From Auanema rhodensis (Eukaryota; Nematoda; Chromadorea; Rhabditida; Rhabditidae), in the NCBI GenBank assembly GCA_964057225.1, contig OZ059898.1, positions 14,595,767 through 14,659,766 of the forward strand: a stretch of 64,000 nt of DNA. The letters are read 5' to 3'. This document shows, in pieces, positions 1 through 15,191 of this stretch. The notes below the pieces were generated by a model that was given only the letters and a program-made list of their open reading frames with translations, searched no databases and was not told where the DNA came from. Each line of letters begins with the position of its first letter. Position 1 is the stretch's first letter. The position numbers and the translations under genes were made by a program.

Positions 1-219
1 TAAAATATGAAACATAAGTACAAACAAGGAAAAAAGTAAAATACTAAGAAACAATTATCACACTTAAAGAAATACTCTGTGAAACAAATTTCCCGTTATA
101 ATGTATATGAAACAGGGATTCAAAAATAACTTTCAATAGAAATATGAAAAGTTCTCTAAAACAATTTGAAAATATACAAAAAAACAACAACTAAACTACT
201 TTGCTATTGAATTGATATA

Positions 220-2061
220 TCATTCTGTTAAATTTAAAGGTGATTCAAGAGCACTAGTGCACCTTGAACTACTGAAAAACAAACTATTTTTCAATAAATT
301 GTATGAAGTTAATACCTGTACATGCTGGCAGATTCTGACACAGAATCAAACATGGAGTCTGCTGTATAATCACTCTGAGTACGTGACTTAGTATAACTTG
401 CTTAAATATATTATTGAAAATTCAAATAAAAGATCAAATAAATACCAAAAAATTTCAATTCTTCATCCCAGTTGATTTCATTTGTTTGTTGGTCAATGAG
501 AGCTAACTTATCTCTGACCTAAAATAGGAGATGGTATTCTTTGTTCTCAAAATTAAAAAAGACCTGTACTAAAGCTTGTGGAACATCCCCGTTTACACGA
601 GGTACATCGATTCCTACGGTTCCGAAGAGATTATAAATTTCAACGTCATGTGATATGGGCTGCAATAAACATATACGTAGCGAAAAGGTAATGACGTGCA
701 CCCACCTGATTTCTTTTTTCTATTTTTTTGATTTTTGATTGATTAACGGTTTTCTTAGAGATCTTGGGTACAGCTCTGGAGGGAGATGAAACTGACAAAT
801 TTTCGAAAGCTGCAGGAAAATCATCAGCTGAATCGTTATCATCCTAAAATTGCTTTTAAATATGAGGAGAAACATATTTTAATCTTACTCCACTATCAGC
901 TTTAGTAGTTGATTCTGCTTTAGATAATTGAGTCTTCTCTATACGCTCCAAATAATGAATCAAACGACGACAATCCCGCTTTTGCTCAAAAAAGGGCTCC
1001 AGCTCCTGATCATCAATATATTTGGCGGCTATAAGTATTTTAATGAATCCAGCAACTTTCATAGATGAACATACATGTTCGGCGAAGGCGAACAGGAAAA
1101 GATGCAGGATAGGAAGAATTGGTTGATAATACGTCTTTCTAATAGAATCGCTCATAATTAAGAAACAAAAAAAAAGAGACACTTACCTTATTTTTCTTAG
1201 CCCATTCCGTATATGCTTCTTTTTGGAAATTATATCCACCAATGAGACTTTTACGATCTACTCCAAAACCCTTTATATTACTTTGCAAGGTTTTAATTTC
1301 TTTGATTAATTCACATTTTTTTTGGCGATAAGAATTTCTTTTATTCTTAAGTGGTTCCGTACACTTTTTGAGCTGCTGAAATTATTGCCAATTTATAACA
1401 AATAAGAAAATTAATTTTACCTGATTTTGCTCATTGATCAGTTCTTCCATTGCAATTTTATCTTTTTGTAGATCACGCAAACGGCTAAATAATACAGGAT
1501 TATTTCAAAAATTTAAAAGAAAGAACTTGCATAAGTCTTGTTCTATTTCGTTTCAATAAATTAATTTCATTTACAAGTGTATGCTCAGAGCACCTATTCA
1601 ATTGAGTATCATTGTATTCCTTTTCTTTTAACATCAGCTGTTGTTCAACCTTATCCAAAGAACGTACCACACATTCTTGTAGCAACTCAAACTGCGATTT
1701 TTTCTAAAACACAGAAAAAATCAATAGATCAACAAAAAGACTTTCGAACCAATTCTATTAATTTTTTTTTATAATCGGAAATGTTTTTTTTATAGGGTTC
1801 CGAAACCATCTGCAACTCTAGTTCTATTGCTCTTATGCAATCTTCAACAATTTTTATATTTTGGCAAGCATTGTTCAACTAAAAGAATGAAATTGTATTA
1901 TGAAACTGTTATCGAACCCAAACCCTAGTACGTCCGACTTGAATTGAACTATTACAATGTTCTAGTAAATTTTGAAATTCTTTTCTATTTGGTAATGAGG
2001 GCACACTTTCGTCATCATTGTCTGCTAGTTCAACTACAGCTCTGATCTCCTCATGAACCAT
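220..2061 (-). CDS. Coiled-coil protein, unrecognised, 12 exons, 446 aa
   Basis: Exons read on the minus strand: 2061-1924, 1878-1750, 1703-1531, 1484-1421, 1375-1187, 1138-1075, 1028-889, 843-706, 659-564, 518-446, 400-316, 271-220; all phases join without stops to give 446 codons plus TGA. Residues about 50-220 are heptad-rich and charged (repeated E, K, L, Q), as expected of a coiled coil. The C-terminal third is acidic and serine-rich, followed by a compact segment around VEIYNLFGTVG and a Ser-rich tail. I do not recognise the family. Introns are 40-60 nt. The third intron needs a GC donor (GCAAGT at 1530-1525) to keep frame. A TTCTAG acceptor lies 10 nt upstream of the ATG, suggesting trans-splicing. 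The gene is divergent from pab-1. Confidence 0.75.
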
Positions 2062-5144
<3,083 letters not shown>

Positions 5145-5277
5145 GAGTCGTGCCGTTACAGGTGTTTAATACACCTACTTCCTATTTTGTTCCAAGGCGT
5201 AGCCATTCCTTACGTTGTTTTGTTTTTTGAAAGATATATCCGTCGGCTTGATTCCATCGTTGTTTGTTTGTTTGCCG

Positions 5278-5283
5278 AATAAA
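5278..5283 (+). promoter_or_regulatory. Poly(A) signal of pab-1
   Basis: AATAAA lies 134 bases after the pab-1 stop, in a T-rich 3' UTR. Confidence 0.6.
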
Positions 5284-5573
5284 TAGGAAGTGTTATTTTT
5301 TTTCTATATTATGGTTGGCCTGCTGACATAGCCATTTTATTAATCTTCTCTTTATGGCTTACTGTTGCCATGCCACTCATTAATGTTTTGTGTTTATTTT
5401 TATTTTAATAATAGTTTTGTTGTTCTTTTTCGAGTACTAACGATGGGGATTTGGTGTTGGTTGCCTGGAACATAATAAAATTCGAACATTTTATGTAGAG
5501 AATCTAAAATTGTTGGGCATAGCCGTAAATATTCTAAAGACTTTCATAACCTGAATGACATGCTTTTCAGGGC

Positions 5574-6410
5574 ATGTGGGAGAGTGACATAGAGGCACAG
5601 GAGGGGTCTGAATTCAATGAGGAAGCTTTAAGGATTGGGGTTAGGAAAACATCTATATTTCTAAAAAGTATTGTGACAACCAACATAAATCACTTACCAC
5701 TTCCAATATTGACTGCTTGGCAGATGAAGCGAACTCAAATGAGAGGATTCGAGACTACAGTTCGTATAGAGAATATTGACAGTAATGTAAATACATAATT
5801 TATAGGAAGAGAAGCTGGTGTGTCCTCATTGCGGACTCAGTTTTAGATCAAAAAGGACTTTTAGTTTGAAAATCAAGATTTCAAGGTTGTTGAAATTTTT
5901 GTGTTCCACTATTGCTTTCTTGACTTTTCAGCGGAAGAAGGATACTACAAGGAAAGTGCAATGGATGTGACACGCCTATTCATGTAGGAAAAATGAGAGA
6001 TTTGAAGACGGAAGATTTTGATAGTTCGTTCAATATATAAAAATAGATATAGATATTCTTTCTCAGATACTTTTCATGATCGGACGAGAAATGAAATAAT
6101 GAACGAGAGCTTTATTAAGAACATATCACCCATGCTTGCTTCGACGCCACTTCCTAAATCGCCTATGAAAACTCCAGGAAATACATCAAAAACAAAATCT
6201 TTCCCAAAAACACCGGGGAACAATACAGTAGTTTTACCAAATCTGTCAGTTGTTGCAGTTTCTATTACATGATAAAATTATGATATTAATTTTAGATCAA
6301 CGACGAAATCAAAAAAGAAAAAGGGATCTGCGTTAGCAAGATTGTTACAAGAAGAGGAATCCGAATCAGATAGATCCTTAAATTCATTTTTAAGCTCATT
6401 TTCTCAATAA
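5574..6410 (+). CDS. Small zinc-ribbon protein of the C18orf21/UPF0711 type
   Basis: Exons 5574-5759, 5806-5885, 5932-6023, 6067-6244 and 6296-6410 join in frame to 216 aa. Four cysteines (C68, C71, C98, C101; CPHC and CNGC) form a likely zinc ribbon. A Pro/Thr/Lys-rich middle (repeated KTPGN) and a C-terminal block (ARLLQEEE ... LNSFLSSF) follow. Order, size and the C-terminal block match human C18orf21 (about 220 aa), which I recall being linked to RNase MRP; that function is family knowledge, not shown here. Several donors are weak (GTTCGT, GTTGTT, GTCAGT), so exon edges are less certain than elsewhere, although intron sizes (43-51 nt) fit the neighbours. A TTTTCAG acceptor ends 3 nt before the ATG. 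It lies 429 bases behind pab-1 on the same strand, so a loose operon is possible. Confidence 0.72.
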
Positions 6411-6472
6411 ACGGGTTAAAACTTTCATTATTTAAATATACTTCAAACCATTCTCATAAGTTGAGTGAAATT

Positions 6473-6478
6473 AATAAA
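6473..6478 (+). promoter_or_regulatory. Poly(A) signal of the zinc-ribbon gene
   Basis: AATAAA is 63 bases after the stop codon at 6408-6410, in the short interval before the convergent SPRYD7 gene. Confidence 0.5.
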
Positions 6479-6507
6479 TTTGATTAGTTCTACAATTTGT
6501 ATTATAT

Positions 6508-7306
6508 TCATAGAAGCGTTTGTTCAACTAAGATTTCATCAAATCCACTTGGAGCATCATACGCGAAATTCTTGAACTTGACGTCTAAAATTGCAGATTC
6601 GTCGACATATATCAGTGGATAAACCTTAATAAATAAATATGATGATTTTCACAAAGTGAATCAAATTTTACCGGGCTTTTAACATTAGTTACAGTAGGCT
6701 GAGCTTCTTCACCATTGATTAGAAATTTCAGTTCGATGTGATCATAACAAATACCCTTAAAATTTAAGTTAATACAAATGTTAAAAGTAAAATAATCATG
6801 GTAACTTACAATGCAATCCCCTTCATCCACTACTTTATCAAGTTTTCCAATGACTTCGCCATTGGCCACAACTTCTCCATTTTCCCGCAATCCCCAGAAA
6901 TTTTCAACTACAGGAGTGGTATTCAAATTAGCATTCTTGTTTCCGAGTCCAATACCCCAATTTCCTAATTTATTCATCTTTAAAATTCTTAATTTTTCCA
7001 ATACCTGTTTGTTGCAAAGTTACTTGGAAGTAAGCTTTATTTTGTACAATTGGAACTGTTCCAAGAGCTCCACCAGTTCCACATATTCTCTCTCCTTCTT
7101 TTAGCAGTACAACATCCTTTCCTGAATAAGTTAATATTTTCAACGCTACTTCCATTTATTTTACCCATATGTCCAACATCTAAACGAACTGTAGGAGTAA
7201 TAGGTGTGGTGAAATTACTATACGAAGCAGTGCCCATAAAGCTTGGCCCTTGAACACAATCGAGACAGCTCCGAAAACATGGGAAACAAGATGTTATAAA
7301 GCTCAT
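6508..7306 (-). CDS. SPRYD7: SPRY domain-containing protein 7 (SPRYD7-like)
   Basis: Minus-strand exons 7306-7165, 7121-7005, 6964-6810, 6755-6672 and 6624-6508 join to 204 aa (human SPRYD7 is about 196). The N-terminus is cysteine-rich, as in the human protein. One SPRY/B30.2-type beta-sandwich fills the rest, with conserved blocks GHMGKDVVL, RICGTGG, QNKAYFQV, TGNWGIG, CYDHIEL, VYPLIYVDESAILD and GFDEILVEQ. The family is a single-domain SPRY protein of poorly known function, presumably a protein-interaction module. Introns are 40-54 nt. A TTTTTAG acceptor ends two bases before the ATG, consistent with trans-splicing. It is convergent with the zinc-ribbon gene, with about 98 bases between the two stop codons. 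Confidence 0.93.
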
Positions 7307-8796
7307 ATCTAAAAATTTAAAATTCCATAGGCAATAAAATGAAAATAGCAATAATGCGACACGACTGACAGAAAAAAAAACTGCACCATGTGACCATATG
7401 ATTACAAACATTAAAAAAAATGAGCTAATAGGGGAAAAGTGGATTCACATAGGATATTCACATATTTTCCGTAGGTGAGTTTCTAAATAGATTGTTCGTT
7501 TTATGAAACATAAATTCCCTAGCTTCTTATCTATCTTGAATTACCGCACTATGGCTGAAATTTTTGCGAAAAAAGCGCATTAATCGATTTTTGAAATGCA
7601 TATCGGAACATCAAAAGTGGCATAAATAGTTGGACCGCATAGTTTGACCCAAAAATCTTATCTTGGTCTTTTCCTAGTGAAGAGGTTGCTTGTATCACAC
7701 CTAACTGAATGCGCAGATTACATCTTACGGGATCACACGATTGTAGCAAATCAACAGCATATATGATCACGTATAAGATCATATATCTGTCCCTTGAGAA
7801 AGATGTCAGGAATCGGGACCATCGATATTTCCAAAGCTAGTGTAAGACTAACAGATGGTCAGCGTAAATCCTTTGATCAGGATTTGGCAAGCACTGCGTC
7901 AGTACGCAAATCTAATCACGTACAACGCGCCAAGACGTCTGATTCCTGAGTTCGTTCTTAGGAAACCTCAGGATCCCACAAATAGTCTTGATTAAAGAAC
8001 GTGTGAGAAAATAATCTGATTGCACACTTGTATCATTTTCTGTTTCCATTGCATCGCAATAGTCAGATTTTCTTTAAATTGTTTGAATTTCAATTAAAAA
8101 TACCTACAATATTTGAATTTAATGATTGATACAATTGTTCTGTCTAGTTAATTGATAATTATAATATTTTATACTAATTATACTGTGTTCTTTTATCTGC
8201 CTATCAGAGTATCTTCGATGCAATTTAATTAAAATGTAATAATTTTAAAATAACTATGCTGCTCACTCATAATGGGTTAAAATAGTAAAATTGAAAACAA
8301 ATGAAGAAAAGGAATATATAAAGTGCAGTATGATTTGTTATATTATTGTGAAGTAAGTTGCTCAGAAGTGCCTTTAGATCCAACCTAGGTCTAACATAGC
8401 CTCAATGATCACCGCAATTGCGTATAAAACGTTCTACGAAAATTCAAAGCGCCTAGCGCCATAACCTCCTTGTGACGCTTGTGACCTTGCTGTCTCTTCT
8501 AGGCTGTTTCCTTTATAAAAAGAAACTCTTCAAACATCATAACGTGATATACATTCATTTATTAAACGATTTTTAGTTATATACTTCTGTATAATTGAAA
8601 ATTTCCTGCTACGGTTTGTAATTTACCGTACTGTTTAATCAGTCTTATCTGTATTTTGCTCCCTTTCCGTAGTTTTCTGATTGAGGAATGAAGCTAATTT
8701 TTTTTGTCTCTGTATACTCTAAAAATATCCTATTCAATTTACTATTGTCATTTTTTTCTAACATTTGAAACTGAATTCACTTCAGATTTCTGTTTG
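7307..8796. other. Intergenic region between SPRYD7 and the CDK gene
   Basis: About 1.5 kb lies between two divergent genes. It is mainly AT-rich, with two GC-richer patches (about 7750-7990 and 8350-8520). The first holds a short ATG frame listed separately; the second shows no tRNA or snRNA signature I can name. A TTCAG acceptor ending at 8785 precedes the CDK start. Confidence 0.5.
7803..7949 (+). CDS. Possible 48-aa small protein (weak candidate)
   Basis: An ATG frame of 48 codons ends in TGA at 7947-7949. The start has A at -3. The peptide is polar and basic (begins MSGIGTIDIS, ends KTSDS) and uses more GC-ending codons than the AT-rich flanks. No acceptor, family match or poly(A) signal supports it. 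It could equally be a stray frame in a GC-rich promoter patch. Confidence 0.2.
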   Translation: MSGIGTIDISKASVRLTDGQRKSFDQDLASTASVRKSNHVQRAKTSDS

Positions 8797-10181
<1,385 letters not shown>

Positions 10182-10357
10182 TTTTAACGTACAGTATTCG
10201 ATTTGAATAGGAGAAAAATTGAATGTTCTTTCTTAAACCATGGCATTTTCAGAAATCTCTTTCCTTAATATTCGTATCTCATTGTTTACATGTATCTCAC
10301 TCCATCGTATTAATCATATCTGCTTCTTATCCATTCACTTACACTTGTTATTCATTT

Positions 10358-10363
10358 AATAAA
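10358..10363 (+). promoter_or_regulatory. Poly(A) signal of the CDK gene
   Basis: AATAAA lies about 177 bases past the stop. Confidence 0.5.
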
Positions 10364-10523
10364 AGTTCTAAGTTTTAGATATGTATATGTATGCTATATA
10401 GAAAGACTTTATTAAATACAATTTGTGTATAAAGTGAAAAAATAACCCGATGAATGAAAATGGGAGACTAAATTGTAAAGCGAAAACAAACAGAGATCTA
10501 AAAGATCGCAATTTCCAAAAGTT

Positions 10524-10542
10524 CTACCATTTTAAATGGTAG
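10524..10542. repeat. Short near-perfect inverted repeat
   Basis: CTACCATTT and its complement AAATGGTAG are separated by 2 bases, between the two convergent genes. It could form a hairpin at either 3' end; no function is shown. Confidence 0.35.
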
Positions 10543-10592
10543 AGGATGCAACCGGATGTAAAAACATTTTGAACAAAAACTTTCATTGGGTA

Positions 10593-13500
10593 TTATTCGT
10601 CGATAGGTTTACCCCAATTTAGTTTGGACATTTCGTGCCGGTTACCACGTATGATTAGATTACGCGGTGAGCTACTATGGCAGAAACATAGGGGGTCCTG
10701 GCAATCTCCAGACATATCTGCTGATGATGATATTTCCTCCTGAAGGAGTACTTCGTTCAGAGAGGACGACTCACTGAGATCCCACGAAAAGTTCACCGGT
10801 TCCGTCGGGAGTAGTTGCTAAAATTGGGCGGATAAGATCTGAGATCACAGCTCAATTGCACAGCAATGGAGGATTTGCAACAAAGGAATTGACAGGAAAA
10901 ACTAATAAAAAAATCCTGAGATCTAAGGAACATGCAATAACACAAGATGGCCGCACCAATAACACAACACATGACGAACACGAAACCGAAGCCGAATTGT
11001 TTAGAACTTTACCCCTGGAATAGGTAAACAATACCAATAATGAACTTAAGGAACTGATGATTGCAAAGTTTAAAACGTACTTCTCTAGCAGATTTAACGT
11101 TATTATTATCCTCTTCTTCTTGATTTGTACCGTGGTCTTTTCTCAAGCTGGGAGGAGAACTACTACCTAGCATAGGCCATGGTCGTGCGGTACCCATGTC
11201 AATTGTACTAATGTAGTCATTGGCTGTATAAATCGTCCCCAAACGTTGAATTTTTTCTGCTGTAACTTTCAAAAAAGGATGAATAAGATACATTTAGAGT
11301 ACAACCTTCGCTTTCAACTTTCCAGGGTTTTTTTCGGTCTGTACTATCGGTAAGACGTCCGCCAACTGGATGTTGGTTTGCTCTGCAGATAAAGATTGTA
11401 AATGAGGTTTTTTTCAGAGAAAAATCACTTCTTCTCAGCCTCTTCTCGATCTAAGCTTTCTTGTCGTCGCTGTCTCGAACGATCAGTTAATCGTTTTACT
11501 TCTTCTCCGTTTGTTGGTACCGGAAGGCTTGACCTAGTACTACTTCTACTACGAGCTGTATTTGAAGGATAAGCTCCATCTAAATCTGAAGATTAAACAA
11601 ACATACTTAGGAGCTTATAAGAACAAACCTGTCTCTTCTTCGGTCATTGAAGATACTGTTTGTTGTGTTTCTGACTGTTTCTGACCAAAAACAGTATTTT
11701 CAGAGTTATTAAAAGGAGATGAGGGACCAGGAAGGGCACTCTGAAATAGGGCAAGGTCGAGTGCGAAGTAGCGCGCTTAAGATAGGAGGTCATAGGTTCG
11801 ATCTCTGGCAGTGCCAAAAACGTCGATGATGGTTGTTTCAAGACGGGAATGACAAGAGAGAGATTATAAATGAACAGCTGAGACAAACTTTTTCTTGAAC
11901 TAATGGGGAAGAAAGTAAATGCCTACAAACCTGTGCGGAAAAGTTCAGTGGATGCAACGCGTTTCGTGCTGAATCAATCGAGTGTTGGCGATAAGATGAT
12001 ACATTATTTTGGCTTGAGCTTCGAATTCGTCTTGCTGAAAGAACACTATCCAATTTTGGAACTTCTATCAAATACTTACCAGTAATTATGTCATCAGCAC
12101 TAGGCCCATCAATTCGTTTGATTTCAACATGATGAATGCGTTCATTCGATGGTTGTTTTTTGAATTCTTGTGCTATAATTAAAGAAGAGTGATATGTGAA
12201 GCTAATTAATAGATATACTTGATGATTCATAACTTCGGCTCAGGAAGCTGGAAGCATCTCTATTTTCGTGTAGTATAGGATTTTCAGAAGAATTACTACA
12301 AAGATTAAAACATTTTTTTAAATCTAGAAACTCATTACCTGATAGCATTACTACTGCTACGATTTTCAATTATGGTTTCCCTTTCCTCAGTAATTTTCTT
12401 GCCGATAATTGTATCTTCATTATAAGGTAAAACAGGCCGTTGCATAAACTCTTGAATCCCTTGCACCGTTGCTAAAGGAGAAGCAGAACGTCGGTCGTGA
12501 GAGGGAGCAGCTAATGAGCTACTAGCTCCATTCAAACTCGAAACAGGTCTAGAAATAAAATAAGGTAACATTGGAAAAAAAACAACGTTTTTACCTTTGT
12601 AGACCGGCAAAAGAAGTGGCCGTGCTTAGAGAAGGTGTATTCCAACTCCCAAAACTGGTCGTTGATTCTGAAAAAGAGATCAAATAAGAAAGAAGAAGAA
12701 GAGCTATCATATTTACCAGGCTTTTCTACAGTTGTGACATTATCTGGAGTTGCTCCGAATGTTGTTGTCATATGCTGCTTAGGTATTAAACAGCTCGTGT
12801 TTCCAGTATTACTATTAGTAGCAATATTTTTGTATGGTTTTGAAACTACTGTGTAAGTGGCACCATTGATAGGTTCAGTTCGTTCCAAAATATCCGAAGA
12901 CGATCGGAAAGGATTCAATTGGTGTGTCACCGTAGTTGTTACTGTTGCTGGAGAAACAAGACGAGACGTCGTTGATGGAATAGCTCCGTTTTGATGTTCA
13001 CCTATAGGTGTTGAAGAGCGAACATCGCCTGGCTTTATGTTACTTCGATCAGGAATAGGGGAAGTTGGAGGAGGTGGCACAAAGTCAGTGGTAGTCACCG
13101 AAATTGCAAGATCTCCAAAAGTTGGAACAATAGGCTCAGGGTTATTAACAGGCGGATTATTTGGATTCAATTGAGAATATGTAGTACTACTCGCATCCCC
13201 AACCTAAAGTTTAAACATTCAAAGTTACATTTCAACATGTTGACAACATACTGTTTCATACTCGTTTCCTATAGTTGAATAGTAGTGTTCTCGAACCGGC
13301 GGTCCCAATCCTCCTTGTTGACGTAATCTCTCTCGAACAACCTTAAACGAAAAAAAGTAAATATTGAACGAATTGAGTTAAGTTTACATCGGCACTTTCC
13401 CTAACAGTAATATAGCGATATGAAGGTTCCCTAGAGGCTACTGACTGAGCATCAATCTAAAGCATGCTTATTGTGAGAATTTTCCTCGGTAAATGAGAAT

Positions 13501-15191
13501 ATATATATACAAACCTGAGGTGGAGATATATCTATAAGAGGGTCTTCCCCGATTACATCATTCATGCTAACATGAGACGGTCCTGGGGGTGAAGTAGAGC
13601 TATTTCTATCATGACTATGACGACGAATCTTTAAAAAAATTTAAATTACGGATACACCTGGAAATTAACGTTACCTTCGAATACAATTGGTCAAGTTCTC
13701 GCTCAGTTTTTTCAATTCTTTCTAAACGCTTTGGATCCATTCCGTTTGGATTGACCTAAAATTACATAATGTATACAACACAAATTAAAAACAAAACTTT
13801 TCAAAATATAAAAAAAACAAATTGAACTAACCTTGGCATAGCCTGGGTCATAAGCACTACTTGTATCACCATCAATTGAGTTAGAAACCATACGAGAATC
13901 CGATGTAATTGAACTATAAAAACATAAATAAATCTTCTAGAATTCCTAATGAAAGAATAAAATTTCTAGAATACTATTACGTGAACACCACTGCAAACAA
14001 ATCGTGCTCTGCTCTACTTCAACTCAAATTACCATCGGCAATAAGCCTCTTTGTTATATGGACGAAAAGGATGAATGACTTGAGGTTTCACTGAAAACCG
14101 AACAAGCCTTCGAGCTGACAAAGGTTGTTCACAAAAAAGTCCACGTCTAGCGATATTCGAACGAGCCGAAAAAAGATTTTGAGAGCCGTACCTATAAGGA
14201 TCTTCACTTCCAGGTCCGTAAATTTGCGAAGCACTTTGATACAACATCTATAATAGGTATGAATTACACGATACCAATATTCACTAAAACATACATCTCC
14301 TGATGGTTGTGTGGATAAACCTGATGTTTCTCCTTTTCTTCCCGAAAAGATAGGATAATCATATCTACGTTCACGCTTGGCTACACGAGCTTCCCCAACC
14401 TGAATATTCTTTATAAAAAAGTATCTAATAATTCAAACTAACTTTAGAATACAAAGGATCAATAATGCTATCAGCGTCTGGATCAATTGATTCATATGTT
14501 GGGTTGACTCCTTCATCCGCAAAGCGAATATCATCTTTTCTAGTTTTATCTATAGCTGAAATAGAGAAAAATGAATATAGAAATCGAACAACGAAAAAAT
14601 CAAGAAGCGCCAAATTTAAAACTTACCAGTATAAAGGTCTGCAGGTAACTGTGGGAGTGCTCGACCAGGAGCTGACACTCGAGAGGAATTAAAAGCTGTA
14701 GTACAACTCTGAAAGTTTGAAAAAAATAGTTATTTTGAAATTGTATTATTTACCTTTCCAGCAGGTTGAGAATGCCTTTCAGTTATTGTTTGAGAGGTTG
14801 ATTGTGTTCGGAAATGTACTGAATGTGAGGTCAATCCTTCTCCCGAAGTGACAGTAACAGCGGCAGGGTTTACAACACCATAAACATCGTCGGGATCCCT
14901 TAAATGGTGAGAATATGATTCATGTAATATATATATAGCAATATTGATTTCTATATCCCTTTGAAGATCCGCCGAATTATTCCGCGCTTGTCAAATGCAC
15001 ACCGATGACAAGTAACAATTTTGTAATTTAGTTAATCAAACACACCTGTTTTTAACTTTACGTTGACAGCAGGTGCACATACTTAATACAGTGATCATGC
15101 AAGCTACAGAAGCCAACGTGAGCACAATGCTTGTCGGATCGAACAGACTGATGGCTTCAGAAGCCGCAGGCAGACTGCCGATGGCAGGCAT
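10593..15191 (-). CDS. Single-pass membrane adaptor-like protein, PAG/Cbp-like layout, 958 aa
   Basis: Twenty-two exons join in frame from ATG 15191-15189 to TAA 10595-10593: 15191-15046, 14898-14754, 14708-14627, 14555-14443, 14399-14295, 14247-14192, 13913-13832, 13755-13675, 13628-13515, 13456-13388, 13341-13252, 13203-12717, 12667-12595, 12548-12339, 12295-12219, 12172-12080, 12034-11931, 11740-11629, 11585-11429, 11382-11306, 11259-11081, 10817-10593. A short N-terminus is followed by a transmembrane helix (about 21-38) and a juxtamembrane CTCC (39-42) suited to palmitoylation. The remaining 900 residues look disordered, with many Ser/Thr/Pro and scattered tyrosines, including YESI (145-148), DPLYSK and a proline motif RALPQLP. 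This layout resembles vertebrate PAG1/Cbp, a raft adaptor that recruits Csk when phosphorylated; I infer analogy or distant homology only. A TTTTGCAG acceptor lies upstream of the ATG. Confidence 0.75.
11749..11815 (+). pseudogene. tRNA-like sequence (degenerate) inside an intron
   Basis: Sixty-seven bases begin GGCA and end TGCC, so the outer acceptor pairs match. They contain a box B-like GGTTCGATCTC and a box A-like stretch ending GTAGCGCGCTT. The D and anticodon stems do not fold well and there is no T-run terminator. It lies antisense within an intron of the membrane-adaptor gene. It is probably a decayed tRNA gene or a tRNA-derived repeat. Confidence 0.35.

Noticed and set aside
856..1182. 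Open frame of 108 codons on the minus strand beginning with a hydrophobic stretch
   Set aside because: Its first part reads through introns; splicing at 1138, 1075 and 1028 gives a frame that continues the flanking exons of the coiled-coil gene.
7037..7411. 124-codon minus-strand frame
   Set aside because: Only its middle is real (exon 1 of SPRYD7); it runs into the first intron and then out of frame through exon 2.
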